Notes under the pieces: generated by a model
What the model was told of the DNA's origin: nothing
Seen by the model: only the letters and a program-made list of their open reading frames with translations
Databases searched by the model: none
Part shown: one piece after another, positions 42,551 through 52,227 of the stretch
Numbering within the stretch: position 1 is the first letter of the stretch
Layout: every line of letters starts with the position of its first letter
Program-made: the position numbers and the translations under genes
Source of the DNA: DASWJZ01 sp963805325
GTDB lineage: Bacteria > Pseudomonadota > Alphaproteobacteria > Rhizobiales > Afifellaceae
Reading direction: 5' to 3'
DNA length: 64,000 bases
Assembly (NCBI GenBank): GCA_963805325.1
Contig: CAWDTS010000022.1
Span: 372,001-436,000 of the forward strand

Positions 42551-42599
42551 GCCTTGCGGCACGGACCGGGTGACGCCATCTTGGAACCGGGAGGATCGG

Positions 42600-42974
42600 A
42601 TGGCGAAGCGCATTCCGGACATCGAAATTCTTGGACCGGAGGATGCCGGGCGCAAGGAGGAGCGCGTGCGCGCCAAATTCTGGTCGACGGTCAGGCGGGC
42701 GCTGCGGGCCATTCCCTTCATGGAAGACGTCGCGGCCGCCTACTACGCGATGCTCGATCCGAGGACACCGACCGCCGCGCGGCTGACGCTTATTGCCGCG
42801 CTCGCCTATTTCGTGGCTCCGTTCGACATCATTCCGGACATGATTGCGGGGCTCGGCTTCGCGGACGATGCGACGGTGCTTCTTGCCGCAATTTCCGCCG
42901 TTCGAGGCTCGATCCGAGACGAGCACCGCGCCGCGGCGCGCCGCGCGCTCGCCGACGAGGTTGCAGCGGGCTGA
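42600..42974 (+). CDS. DUF1232 (YkvA-family) protein
   Basis: A 124-residue protein. Its core, AALAYFVAPFDIIPDMIAGLGFADDATVL, is the DUF1232 signature with the P-D-x-I-P-D motif. The segment is partly hydrophobic and may sit at the membrane. GGGAGG lies 5-8 bases before the ATG. Function unknown. It follows DUF2585 by 49 bases on the same strand and might share its transcript. Confidence 0.85.
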   Translation: MAKRIPDIEILGPEDAGRKEERVRAKFWSTVRRALRAIPFMEDVAAAYYAMLDPRTPTAARLTLIAALAYFVAPFDIIPDMIAGLGFADDATVLLAAISAVRGSIRDEHRAAARRALADEVAAG

Positions 42975-43171
42975 GCGAATACGCCGGAGGCTGTCACAGT
43001 CTCGCCCATTTTTTTCGAAGGATTGCGGCAGTCCGCGTCGGCTGGGTGTAGGGTGAGGCGATGCGTTGACGGTTTGGTAACCAAAGCACGGAAATGTGCG
43101 GGCCAGGCGCAGGCCCTCGAAGCCGGCCGCAACTCCGCCCGCATCGAAAAGACGGAATTCGGATAGCGACC

Positions 43172-43699
43172 ATGAGCCAAAAACGATTTTTTCTCGGCGC
43201 AGTTTTAGCGCTTCTCTCCACCGCCGCCTTCGCGCAGGGCGCCGCAAAGCCGACCCTCGTCGGAACTTTCAGCAAGTGGACGACGTGGTCCTACACCGGC
43301 AGCTACTCGGGCACCGGCACCGGCAAGGTCTGCTACATCTATGCTGAACCCGACAAGATGGACCCGCCGAAGCTCGCCCACGGCCGGGTGAGCTTCTCGA
43401 TCACCTCGAGCCCGAGCGAAGGGGTCGCCAACGAGGCGAACTTCGTCACCGGCTATCCGATGAAGGAGCAGTCCTCCGCCACCGTGGAGATCGGCGACAA
43501 GACATTCACGATGTTCACCCAGGGCGACAGCGCCTGGCTCGTGAACAAGGCGGAGGAGCCGGCGTTGCTTGACGCCATGAAATCCGGCTCCACGATGGTG
43601 GTGAAGGCGACGTCGCGGCGCGGCAACGATACGACCTACAACTACTCGCTCTCCGGGGTAACGGCGGCGGCCGACAAGATGCGCGCGGAGTGCAAGTAG
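43172..43699 (+). CDS. Invasion-associated locus B (IalB) family protein
   Basis: A 175-residue exported protein with signal peptide MSQKRFFLGAVLALLSTAAFA before QGAAK. The mature part has F-x-x-W-T-x-W-x-Y and CYIYAEPDKMDPPK, then the RRGNDTTYNYSLSG segment close to the end, all family features. IalB was first linked to erythrocyte invasion in Bartonella, but homologues are common in free-living Hyphomicrobiales, so no virulence role should be assumed. Two cysteines could form a disulfide in the periplasm. Confidence 0.88.
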   Translation: MSQKRFFLGAVLALLSTAAFAQGAAKPTLVGTFSKWTTWSYTGSYSGTGTGKVCYIYAEPDKMDPPKLAHGRVSFSITSSPSEGVANEANFVTGYPMKEQSSATVEIGDKTFTMFTQGDSAWLVNKAEEPALLDAMKSGSTMVVKATSRRGNDTTYNYSLSGVTAAADKMRAECK

Positions 43700-43736
43700 C
43701 GGTTCGCCGATCCGCTCCTTATTTGTCTTCAGAATT

Positions 43737-43771
43737 GTCGTCATTGTCGGGCCTGACCCGGGCATGACGAC
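43737..43771. repeat. Palindromic intergenic repeat
   Basis: GTCGTCA and TGACGAC bracket a TCGGGCCTGACCCGGGC core, making a 35-base dyad. It is related to the copies at 34960 and 41881 and sits between the IalB and rlmN genes. Confidence 0.7.
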
Positions 43772-43827
43772 CGTTGAGAAGGGGTCGGCGGTGCTGCTCC
43801 CCGCTGAAGCATGCTAGAACGGCACCA

Positions 43828-45012
43828 ATGACCATTGCTCTTGCCATCGAAGCGGGCGCACCCACGCCCGAAAAGCCGTCGCTGATCGGCCTTTCGCGCG
43901 CAGGCCTTGCCGAGGCGCTTGCGGCGGTCGACGTGCCGGCGGCGCAGCGGCGTATGCGGGCCAGCCAGATCTGGCATTGGCTCTATTTCCGCGGCGTGAC
44001 CGATTTCTCGGCGATGACGAACATTGCGAAGCCGCTGCGCGAGGGACTTGCCGAGCGCTTTGCGCTGACGCGGCCTGAGATCGTCGCAGAGCAGATCTCT
44101 GAGGACGGCACGCGCAAGTGGCTGCTGCGCTTCCCGCCGCGCGGAGCCGGCCGTCCTGTCGAGGTGGAGACCGTCTATATCCCGGAGGAGGGGCGCGGGA
44201 CGCTCTGCGTCTCAAGCCAGGTCGGATGCACGCTGACCTGCACGTTCTGCCACACCGGCACACAACGCATGGTGCGCAATCTCACGGCGGAGGAGATCGT
44301 CGCGCAGGTTCTGATCGCGCGCGATCGGCTCGGCGACTTTCCCGACGCGGCGATGCCGCAGGGCGCGGTCGTGCCGTCGGAGGGGCGGCTCGTCTCCAAC
44401 GTCGTGATGATGGGAATGGGCGAGCCGCTCTACAATTTCGATAACGTGAAGCAAGCGCTCTTGATCGCGTCGGATGGCGACGGCATCGCGCTGTCGAAGC
44501 GCCGAATCACGCTTTCGACCTCCGGTGTCGTGCCGGAGATTCCGCGCGCCGGCGCGGCGACCGGCGATGATGCTCGCGATCTCGCTTCATGCGGTGCGCG
44601 ACGATCTTCGCGACGTGCTCGTGCCGATCAACCGAAAATATCCGATCGCCGAGCTGATGGAGGCCTGTCGCGCCTATCCCGGCTCTGTCGAACGCACGGC
44701 GCATTACCTTCGAATACGTGATGCTGAAGGACGTGAACGACTCGCTCGCCGAGGCGAAGGACCTGGTGAAGCTGCTTGAAGGGCATTCCGGCGAAGATCA
44801 ACCTGATCCCGTTCAATCCGTGGCCGGGCGCGCCTTACGAATGCTCCGACTGGGAGCGGATCGAGGCGTTCGCGGAGGTGGTCAACCGCGCCGGCTACGC
44901 CTCGCCGATCCGCACGCCGCGCGGCCGCGACATCTTCGCGGCCTGCGGGCAGTTGAAGAGCGCCAGCGAGCGCATGCGCAAGAGCGAGCGGGAAGCGGCA
45001 GGCGCCGCGTAG
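43828..45012 (+). CDS. rlmN: 23S rRNA (adenine-2503) methyltransferase RlmN, with three +1 frameshifts
   Basis: Radical-SAM enzyme that methylates 23S rRNA A2503 and some tRNAs. The radical-SAM motif is CTLTCTFCHTGTQ, followed by MGMGEPLYNFDN, LAISLHAVRDDLRD, FEYVMLKDVNDS and KINLIPFNPWPGAPYECSDWE. These blocks lie in three successive frames: extra bases near 44566 (g), 44684 (t) and 44784 (c) would restore one frame of about 393 residues, the expected size. Three independent insertions in an otherwise perfectly conserved housekeeping gene point strongly to sequencing errors. Start at 43828 is supported by homology to usual N-termini. Confidence 0.82.
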
Positions 45013-45018
45013 GAGACT

Positions 45019-45573
45019 TCACTTCGCATCGGTCGCATTGGCCAACACCAAAAGCTTCGTCACGGTGTTCCAGTTGCGCGCGCTACCCGCGACGCCGAGG
45101 TGCTTCTCGAGCAGCGTGTTGGTGAGCTTCGATTTGCCGATGCCGTTCGGATAGGTGATGTACGCCTCTTCGCCGGCAACGCGGATTTCCTCGACCCCCT
45201 GATAGGCGGCGGCGAGGCGCTTGGCGGCGTCCTTGTCGGGTTTTTCCGCGAACAGCATCACGACGAGGTGGCTCGGATCGTCCTTCGCCATCGCGGGAAA
45301 GGGGTTCTTCGCGACGACCTTCCTGAGGGCGGCGGTGTCGCGCAGCATGGTTTCCGGCCGGAAGCCGAATTCCTTCTCGATTGCCGCTTCGATCGTCTTC
45401 TTGAGCTTGGCGCGGTCCTTCTCGGTGCTGGCGAAGACGACGTTGCCTGAGTTCAAATGCGTCTTCACGGCGTCGAAGCCGAGCGCCTCGAAAAGCGCCT
45501 TCAGCCTCGCCATCGGAATCGTCTTGTTGCCGCCGACATTGATGCCGCGCAGGAAGGCGACGAAAGTGGGCAT
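45019..45573 (-). CDS. DUF1697 family protein
   Basis: A 184-residue cytoplasmic protein. MPTFVAFLRGINVGGNKTIPM and THLNSGNVVFAS are the DUF1697 signature, and the C-terminal ARNWNTVTKLLVLA completes it. A structure-known family without an established function. The ATG at 45573 has GAGAAG upstream; an in-frame ATG at 45624 looks too early. Convergent with rlmN, 6 bases between the stops. Confidence 0.9.
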   Translation of the reverse strand: MPTFVAFLRGINVGGNKTIPMARLKALFEALGFDAVKTHLNSGNVVFASTEKDRAKLKKTIEAAIEKEFGFRPETMLRDTAALRKVVAKNPFPAMAKDDPSHLVVMLFAEKPDKDAAKRLAAAYQGVEEIRVAGEEAYITYPNGIGKSKLTNTLLEKHLGVAGSARNWNTVTKLLVLANATDAK

Positions 45574-45738
45574 GGTCAGCTTCTCTCGGTCAAAGCGCGC
45601 CTCGGAATACGGGGCGTGAGGCACTCCAGTCCTACCCCGAAAGACGCGCGGGACGGAATCCGCTGAGCAGATACGTTGAAATCAACATAATGTCATGAGA
45701 TAGTGCGACTGTATGCTTAAGCTTAGGGAGATCGGTCG

Positions 45739-46140
45739 ATGAAGGCGAATGAGAATCCCGTCGTGCACTTCGAGATGCCTTATGACGACGCCAGCCGGAT
45801 GGCCTCGTTTTACGAACAGGCGTTCGGCTGGAAGATGCAGAAATTCGGCGAAGAGATGGGCAACTATGTCCTAGCGCAGACGACGGAAACGGACAGCGGG
45901 AGGCCGGTCACGCCCGGTGCCATCAATGGCGGCTTCTTCCCCAAGAAGCCGGACTTCCCGGCGCAATATCCCTCGGTCGTGATCGCTGTCAAAGACATCA
46001 AGACCGCGATGGCGGATGTCGCATCGGCCGGCGGAAAGGTGCTCGGCGAGCCGATGCCAATTCCCGGCGTGGGCGCCTACGTCTCTTTCACCGACACGGA
46101 AGGTAATCGCGTCAGCATGCTGCAGCCTGACGGCATGTGA
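45739..46140 (+). CDS. VOC-family protein
   Basis: A 133-residue glyoxalase-fold protein. It begins NPVVHFEMPYDDASRMASFYEQAFGW, the first metal-binding strand with histidine, and ends VSFTDTEGNRVSMLQPDGM, the second with glutamate replaced by a serine-methionine segment, so metal binding is uncertain. Such proteins are often called PhnB-like or YaeR-like. It is preceded by 165 bases without a gene and convergent with purH. Confidence 0.85.
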   Translation: MKANENPVVHFEMPYDDASRMASFYEQAFGWKMQKFGEEMGNYVLAQTTETDSGRPVTPGAINGGFFPKKPDFPAQYPSVVIAVKDIKTAMADVASAGGKVLGEPMPIPGVGAYVSFTDTEGNRVSMLQPDGM

Positions 46141-46173
46141 CCGGCGCCGATTGCGCCTCGCTTCGCGTTCGGC

Positions 46174-47772
46174 TCAGTGCCGGAAGTGGCGGATTGCGGT
46201 GAAGACCATGGCGAGGCCGGCCTCGTCGGCGGCGGCGATGACCTCGTCGTCGCGTAGCGATCCGCCCGGCTGGATCACGGCAGTCGCGCCGGCCGCCGCC
46301 GCGGCGAGAAGCCCGTCGGCGAAGGGGAAGAAGGCGTCGGAGGCGACGACGGAGCCTTGCGTCAGCGGCTGGTCGAGACCCGCCGCCTTCGCCGCGTCGG
46401 CGGCCTTGATCGCGGCGATTCTCGCCGAATCGACGCGGCTCATCTGCCCGGCGCCGACGCCGACTGTCGCGCCGTCCTTGGCGTAGACGATGGCGTTCGA
46501 CTTCACGTGCTTGGCGACGCGGAAGGCAAAGAGGAGATCGGAGAACTCCGCATCGCTCGGCGCGCGCCTGGTCACGACGCGGCAATCTGCCTTGGTCACG
46601 CGCGCGGCGTCACGCTCCTGCGCGAGGAAGCCGCCGGCGACGCTTCTGACGCGCAGCGATTTCGCATCGGGGTCGGCCATGCCGCCGGTCAGCAACAGCC
46701 GGAGATTGGCTTTCTTGGCGAAGACCGCCAGCGCCGCCTCGTCGGCATCGGGCGCGATGACGACCTCGGTGAAGATGCCGGTGATGGCGGTCGCCGCTTC
46801 CTCGTCGAGAGCTCGGTTCAGCGCGACGATTCCGCCGTAGGCCGACACCGGATCGCAGCGAAGCGCCTTGGCATAGGCGTCGGAGAGATTGGCGCCGAAC
46901 GCCACCCCGCAGGGATTGGCGTGCTTGATGATGGCGACTGCGGGCTGCTCCCGCGCCAAATCGGAGACGAGCTCGAAGGCGGCGTCCGCGTCGTTGATGT
47001 TGTTGTAGGAGAGCTCCTTGCCCTGCACCTGCCGCGCCTTGGCGACGCACGGGCCCGGCTCGGCGGTCAGATAGAGCGCCGCGGACTGGTGCGGGTTCTC
47101 GCCGTAGCGCATGCGCTCGCGAAACGCGCCGGCAATCGCGAGGCGTTGCGGCAGCTCGTCGTCAGTGTAGCGCGCATACCAGGAGGCGATCGCGGCATCG
47201 TAGGCAGCGGTGCGCGCAAAGGCCTTCGCGGCAAGGTGGGCGCGAAGCGTGCGTGAAACGCCGCCTTCCTTCAGGGCGACGATCAGCGCCTCGTAATCCG
47301 ACGTATCGGTCACGACGGCGACCCAGGCGGCGTTCTTCGCGGCGGCGCGGATCATCGCTGGCCCGCCGATGTCGATGTTCTCGATCACTTCCGCCGGCTC
47401 GGCGCCCTTCGCGACCGTCGCCTCGAACGGGTAGAGGTTCACGATCAGGCAATCGATGCCTTTGATCCCGAGCCCATCCATCGAGGCGCGATGACCGGGA
47501 TCGTCGCGCAGCGCCAGCAGCCCGCCGTGGATGCGCGGATGCAGGGTCTTCACCCGCCCGTCCATCATCTCCGGCATGCCGGTCACGGTGGCGACGTCGA
47601 CGATGGCGAGGCCGGCGTCGGCGAGGGCGCGCGCCGTGCCGCCGGTGGAGATAATCTCGACGCCGTGGCCGCTGAGCTCACGGGCGAGCTCCACGAGACC
47701 CGATTTGTCGGAAACGGAGATCAGCGCGCGGCGAATTTCAAGAAGCTCGGGGCCGGCGGTCTCGGCGGGCAT
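46174..47772 (-). CDS. purH: Bifunctional AICAR transformylase / IMP cyclohydrolase
   Basis: Catalyses the last two steps of purine synthesis to IMP. The 532 residues are normal. The N-terminal cyclohydrolase has RALISVSDKSGL, STGGTARAL and DGRVKTLHPRIHGG; the C-terminal transformylase has RYGENPHQ, DADAAFELV, IKHANPCGVA with the catalytic lysine-histidine pair, and SDAFFPFADGL. The order rsmB-heparinase-purH is frequent in Hyphomicrobiales, and this run is on one strand. Confidence 0.97.
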   Translation of the reverse strand: MPAETAGPELLEIRRALISVSDKSGLVELARELSGHGVEIISTGGTARALADAGLAIVDVATVTGMPEMMDGRVKTLHPRIHGGLLALRDDPGHRASMDGLGIKGIDCLIVNLYPFEATVAKGAEPAEVIENIDIGGPAMIRAAAKNAAWVAVVTDTSDYEALIVALKEGGVSRTLRAHLAAKAFARTAAYDAAIASWYARYTDDELPQRLAIAGAFRERMRYGENPHQSAALYLTAEPGPCVAKARQVQGKELSYNNINDADAAFELVSDLAREQPAVAIIKHANPCGVAFGANLSDAYAKALRCDPVSAYGGIVALNRALDEEAATAITGIFTEVVIAPDADEAALAVFAKKANLRLLLTGGMADPDAKSLRVRSVAGGFLAQERDAARVTKADCRVVTRRAPSDAEFSDLLFAFRVAKHVKSNAIVYAKDGATVGVGAGQMSRVDSARIAAIKAADAAKAAGLDQPLTQGSVVASDAFFPFADGLLAAAAAGATAVIQPGGSLRDDEVIAAADEAGLAMVFTAIRHFRH

Positions 47773-47838
47773 GGGCTGGGCCTTCAGAGAAGGGAACGTC
47801 GTGCCGCGACTAGCACGCGGAACGCACTTCGCAAAAGG

Positions 47839-49515
47839 TCAGGACACCAACGAAAAGCGCCACTTCACAGGGACCTCGGAGCGGCACTTGCTCGACAGTA
47901 CGATCTGGCTCGTCTGCCGGCTGCCGAAAACGTCGGAAAGATGCACGCTTTCCTCAAGCTCGACCGGGCCGTTGGCCTCGAAGCGCCAGATGCTGCCGTC
48001 GGGGAGGCGCAGATCGAGCGCCGTGCGCCGGTCGGTTGCGTGGACAGCGACGGATTGGTGCAGGTGGAAGCGCGTCGCGAAGGCGACGTCGTGCTGGGTC
48101 GGCTCGCCGTTGAACCGGTCAATGCCTTCGAGCAGCCGGCCGTCCGCGAAAAGCCGCAGATTGCGTTCGTGGATGACACCGTAGCGGCGCGCGTAGCCGT
48201 CATGCTTCATCTGCAGCACGATCGACCGGTCGTCCGGATTTTCTCGCCGCGCGATGATGGTGCGCGGGCCCGACACGATCTGTGCATTGACCGCGTCGCT
48301 TGAGAAGCGGCACGACGATTCCTCGTTGAGCGTCGCCGTGGAATGGGCGGCGGTGCGGCGCGCGGCGCGGCGAAGCGTCTGATGGCGCGCGGCCGGCGCT
48401 CCACAGTTGATGACGATCCGGTGGATCCCGCGCGAGAACTCGAACGAAAGCGCGCCGGCATGCGCCTCGCTGGAATAGGCGATCGGGGGCGGCCCGCCGG
48501 CATCGACGAGCAGCAGCGAGTCGCCGCCTTCGATCCGCTCGTAGCCGGAATAGGTGGCGCTTGCTGCCGGCGCGCCAAGGGTTTCGTCATAGGACATGAC
48601 GGTCGCGACCAAGCCCCCGGCGGAAGACGCGACGCCGTTGAAATTGGCGAAGGCGCCGTCCCCGTGGCGGAAGAAGCGCAGCATCGGCATCATGCGGTCA
48701 ATGGAATGAAGCATGATCTCGGACGGCACGAGGCCGCGCGCGATCAGCGCCTGGCGCAGCGGAAGGAGGTCGATCAGGATGTCGACGAGCGCTGCCGGGT
48801 TGCGCGAGATGTGACCGCCGTCGGGAAGGATCTGCACCTCGAGCTCGCTGTCGACGCGTTCCAGCCCGGCGCGCGCGAGGCGCTCCTGATGCGACAGCGA
48901 CAGGCCGATCAGCGCGATTGCGATCGCACCATGCATCCGCGGAAGGCCGGGCTCGCTCGATGAGATGGCCGAACGCAGAACGCTTGCGTGCCGGAGAAGC
49001 GAGCGAACGAAGTCCTGGTAGAGATCATGGTCGGCATCCTGCAGGATCAGGGGCGACTGCGCGAGGAACGACAGCGCGCGCTGCGCGGCAATGTCGGTGT
49101 CCCAGACAATTTCGCCGCCGGGCCGCCGGTGAAGCGACAGCCAGTCCTCCACGATCGCGCGCGCATTGGACCGGGCGAGCGGCGTGTCGGCGGCGCGCAA
49201 GTGGCGAAGCCAGCCGAAGGCGTGAAGCTCGCGCAGCCAATCCTCTGAAGGCGGCCCGATATCGAAGGGGGACGTCCCGCCGGCCTCGACCACATGTCCA
49301 GCAAGCGCGAAGCGCCCGGCATAGATCTCCGAAGCGATCGTCGGATCGGCGGTCCTCAGGTCCGGCGGTGCAATCAGAAGCTGCGAACGCCCGCTGCCGG
49401 CCGCGCGAAAACGACCGATCGGCCCGGACACCGCGCCGAGCCGCAGTCGTCTTGTGAACTGTCCCGCCCGGTGCAGAGCGAGGCGCAGCTGGTCGGCCGG
49501 CGCGATCGCTGACAT
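47839..49515 (-). CDS. Heparinase II/III family protein
   Basis: A 558-residue protein with an alpha-helical N-terminal toroid and a C-terminal beta-sandwich (heparinase II/III). Visible are DWLRELHAFGWLRHL, SLSHQERLARAGLERVDSE and FEFSRGIHRIVINCG. Family enzymes are polysaccharide lyases, but this alphaproteobacterial branch, always beside rsmB and purH, has no demonstrated substrate; a cell-envelope polysaccharide is a guess. No signal peptide is obvious after the ATG at 49515. The gap to the rsmB stop is about 50 bases. Confidence 0.87.
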   Translation of the reverse strand: MSAIAPADQLRLALHRAGQFTRRLRLGAVSGPIGRFRAAGSGRSQLLIAPPDLRTADPTIASEIYAGRFALAGHVVEAGGTSPFDIGPPSEDWLRELHAFGWLRHLRAADTPLARSNARAIVEDWLSLHRRPGGEIVWDTDIAAQRALSFLAQSPLILQDADHDLYQDFVRSLLRHASVLRSAISSSEPGLPRMHGAIAIALIGLSLSHQERLARAGLERVDSELEVQILPDGGHISRNPAALVDILIDLLPLRQALIARGLVPSEIMLHSIDRMMPMLRFFRHGDGAFANFNGVASSAGGLVATVMSYDETLGAPAASATYSGYERIEGGDSLLLVDAGGPPPIAYSSEAHAGALSFEFSRGIHRIVINCGAPAARHQTLRRAARRTAAHSTATLNEESSCRFSSDAVNAQIVSGPRTIIARRENPDDRSIVLQMKHDGYARRYGVIHERNLRLFADGRLLEGIDRFNGEPTQHDVAFATRFHLHQSVAVHATDRRTALDLRLPDGSIWRFEANGPVELEESVHLSDVFGSRQTSQIVLSSKCRSEVPVKWRFSLVS

Positions 49516-49564
49516 GCTCAGCCGGTAGCCCTGTTCGAAGACCTTGGCAAGCGATGCACGCTTA

Positions 49565-50956
49565 TCATGACCGGCGTTTGAATCGGGCCGCGAAAAAGCC
49601 GTCCATGCCGGCAAGAATCGGATCGCTGCCGAAGCTGTGACAGGGGAGTGTACGCAGCGCGCCTGACGGCGTCAGCAGCTCCGAAAGTCCCGCGACCTCC
49701 GACGGAACGATCGGCTCCAGCGCGTAGTCCGGATGCCGCGCGAGGAAAGGCGCAACCTGTGCTTCGCCTTCTTCGGGCTGAAGCGAGCAAGTCGCGAAGA
49801 CAAGACGCCCACCCGGCTTTACCAAAGTTGCGGCATGGTCGAGCATCTTCGTCTGCAACTCGGCGAGCGTGGCGACATCCACCGGCCGCTTCAGCCATTG
49901 GATATCGGGATGGCGGCGGATCGTTCCGGTTGCAGTGCAGGGCGCGTCGAGTAGAACGCCGTCGAACCTTTCCGCCGGGTGCCAATCGAGCACGCTTGCG
50001 GTGACGAGCCTTGCTTCGAGACCAAGCCGGCGGAGGTTCTCGGCAAGCCGCTTTACGCGGTTTTCGGAAAGGTCGACCGCCGTCACGCTGGCGCCGGATG
50101 CCGCGAGCTCGGCGGTCTTGCCGCCGGGGGCCGCGCAAAGATCGGCCACCGACTTCCCTGCGATGTCGCCGAGGAGGCGGGCGGGAAGCGCCGCTGCGGC
50201 ATCCTGCACCCACCATGCGCCGTCATCGTAGCCGGGAAGCTCGCTCACGCGGTGCGTGCCGGCGAGCCGGACCGTCCCGGTCGGGAGAGCTACCCCGCCG
50301 AGTCGTTCGGCCCAACGGGCCGGCTCGCTCTTGACGCTGATATCGAGGCCGAGCGGCTCAAGATGCGCGGCGGCAATCTGGAGCGCGGTCGCCTCGCCAT
50401 AAGCTTCCTTGAGTCGGGCAAAGAGCCATTCCGGCATGTCGATGCGACCGGCCACATCCGGCGTGCTGCGTGCGCGGATTTCGTCGCGGCTCCGCACCAG
50501 ATGGCGTAGGACGCCGTTGACGAGCCCGCGCGCGCGCCCGGTGCGGCGATCGGAGCCCGCCTGCTCGACGGCAATGTCGACGGCGGCGTGATCGGGCACG
50601 TCCAGGAACAGGATCTGCGCCGCGGCCACATGAAAGATGGCGGAAAGCGCGCCGGAATTTTCCGGGAGCGGCCGGTCGAGCATCTGCCGCAACGCTGCTT
50701 CGATCTCGCCGCGGCGGCGGAGCGCCGTCCCGAGAATCGCGCGCGTCAGCGCGCGGTCGCGACGGTCGAGTGCGCGGAAGTGAGGATTGCCGTGATTATC
50801 ATCAAGAAGCGCGTCGAGCGGCGACCCGCGCTCCACGACCTGACGCAGGATCGCCGCCGCCGTGCGGCGGACGGCATGACCAGCGGGATCTGCCGCGGTG
50901 GCGTCGCCGCCCAGACGCGCTTTCGGCCGCGAACACTCTTTCGGGCTCAGCCCCAA
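49565..50956 (-). CDS. rsmB: 16S rRNA (cytosine-967-C5) methyltransferase RsmB
   Basis: S-adenosylmethionine-dependent RNA m5C methyltransferase with an N-terminal NusB-like RNA-binding domain (AAILRQVVERG, NGVLRHLVR) and a C-terminal catalytic domain. Motif I is VADLCAAPGGKT, motif IV LDAPCTATGT and motif VI FATCSLQPEEGE with the catalytic cysteine. About 463 residues from a TTG at 50956 whose codon overlaps the htpX end; no ATG is available close by, so the start is uncertain. Coupled to htpX by the overlap. Confidence 0.9.
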   Translation of the reverse strand: MGLSPKECSRPKARLGGDATAADPAGHAVRRTAAAILRQVVERGSPLDALLDDNHGNPHFRALDRRDRALTRAILGTALRRRGEIEAALRQMLDRPLPENSGALSAIFHVAAAQILFLDVPDHAAVDIAVEQAGSDRRTGRARGLVNGVLRHLVRSRDEIRARSTPDVAGRIDMPEWLFARLKEAYGEATALQIAAAHLEPLGLDISVKSEPARWAERLGGVALPTGTVRLAGTHRVSELPGYDDGAWWVQDAAAALPARLLGDIAGKSVADLCAAPGGKTAELAASGASVTAVDLSENRVKRLAENLRRLGLEARLVTASVLDWHPAERFDGVLLDAPCTATGTIRRHPDIQWLKRPVDVATLAELQTKMLDHAATLVKPGGRLVFATCSLQPEEGEAQVAPFLARHPDYALEPIVPSEVAGLSELLTPSGALRTLPCHSFGSDPILAGMDGFFAARFKRRS

Positions 50957-51900
50957 GGGCCGCGCCTCGCGCCAAGGCCCGACCACGGACCGGGATGCGC
51001 GGTCGCCTCGGAAGGGGCACTGGTGTTGAGGTTCAGCGGCGCGCTGCGTGCGCCGGAGCGCGCCATCTGCTCCAGCGCTGCGATGCGGTTCTCGGTCGCC
51101 GGATGCGTCGAGAAGAGATTGTCCATGCGCTCCCCGGTCAGCGGGTTGACGATGAAGAGCGGCGCTGTCGCCGGGTTGCGCTCGGCGCTGATCATCGGCG
51201 CGCGCTTTGCGCCGCCTGCGATCTTGGCAAGAGCGGAGGCAAGCCAGAGCGGATTGCCGCAAAGCTCGGCGCCGCCGCGGTCGGCGGAGTATTCGCGCGT
51301 GCGGCTGATCGCCATCTGAATCAGCATTGCGGCGATCGGCGCGGTGATCGCCGCAAGCAGTACGCCGACGAAGCCGAGCGGATTGTTGCGATTGCCGCCC
51401 CCGAATCCACCGAAGAAGAAGGCGAAGTTGGCGAGCATGGAGATCGCGCCCGCGATCGTCGCCGCGATGGTCATGGTCAGGGTGTCGCGGTTCCTGACAT
51501 GCGTCAGCTCATGGCCGATAACGCCAGCCAGCTCCTCGCGTGTGAGCTGCGTCAGGATGCCGGTCGTCGCGGCAACCGCGGCGTTCTTCGGATCGCGCCC
51601 GGTCGCGAACGCATTCGGCTGCGGATTGTCCATGATGTAGACCTTCGGCATGGGCAATCCGGCGCGGCGGGAAAGCTCGCGCACGATCCCGTAAAGCTCC
51701 GGCGCAGAGCGCTCGTCGACCTCCCGCGCCTGATGCATGCGAAGCACGAGCTTGTCGGCGTTCCAGTAGCTGAAGAGGTTCACGCCGGCGGCGACCAGGA
51801 AGGCGATGAAGGCGCCGCCCGAGCCGCCCACGAGGTAACCGACGCCCATGAAGAGCGCCGTCATCGCTGCCAGCAACATCCCCGTCTTCACGAGATTCAT
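50947..51900 (-). CDS. htpX: Zinc metalloprotease HtpX
   Basis: Inner-membrane M48 protease that degrades damaged membrane proteins. It has 317 residues, two N-terminal transmembrane helices, the HEXXH motif VIGHELTHV, further helices near 145-200, and the third zinc ligand glutamate in REYSADRGG. The protein ends RRGPWG, the same tail as the rhomboid protease in this window. Its stop lies within the first codons of rsmB, suggesting coupled translation. Confidence 0.95.
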   Translation of the reverse strand: MNLVKTGMLLAAMTALFMGVGYLVGGSGGAFIAFLVAAGVNLFSYWNADKLVLRMHQAREVDERSAPELYGIVRELSRRAGLPMPKVYIMDNPQPNAFATGRDPKNAAVAATTGILTQLTREELAGVIGHELTHVRNRDTLTMTIAATIAGAISMLANFAFFFGGFGGGNRNNPLGFVGVLLAAITAPIAAMLIQMAISRTREYSADRGGAELCGNPLWLASALAKIAGGAKRAPMISAERNPATAPLFIVNPLTGERMDNLFSTHPATENRIAALEQMARSGARSAPLNLNTSAPSEATAHPGPWSGLGARRGPWG

Positions 51901-51995
51901 CGCTCGTCACCTCATGCCGCCTGCCCGGGCTGGATTATGCTTTGCCCGCGGACGCTTCTATATGATGGGAAGCGAGCGAGCCGGGTTCAATTGCG

Positions 51996-52190
51996 ATGTC
52001 GAAGCAGTCGGGCGAAGACGAGCGGGCGCAGCGCCTGAAAGCGGCGGGCGAGCGCGCCCGCGCGGAAGCCGAAGCGCGGCGCCGAGCCGCCTCCGCACGC
52101 AAACGGCCAAAAGAGATCAACGGCCCCGACGGCCCGGAGCCGACCCGCTACGGCGACTGGGAGAAGGACGGGATCGCGAGCGATTTCTGA
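51996..52190 (+). CDS. DUF1674 protein, succinate dehydrogenase assembly factor 4-like
   Basis: A 64-residue, highly charged protein. The C-terminal PEPTRYGDWEKDGIASDF is the signature of the DUF1674 family, whose mitochondrial member SDHAF4 binds the flavinylated succinate dehydrogenase subunit. The N-terminal half is a charged helix. No sdh genes lie in the window, so the role is taken from family knowledge. Confidence 0.85.
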   Translation: MSKQSGEDERAQRLKAAGERARAEAEARRRAASARKRPKEINGPDGPEPTRYGDWEKDGIASDF

Positions 52191-52227
52191 GCCGCGCGAC
52201 CCTCGTTTGCCTGGGGGCGCCGTCAGC

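Noticed and set aside
43828..45012. Programmed +1 frameshifting as an explanation for the broken genes
   Set aside because: The breaks share no slippery sequence or stem-loop, occur in unrelated genes and three times in rlmN alone. Sequencing error is simpler.
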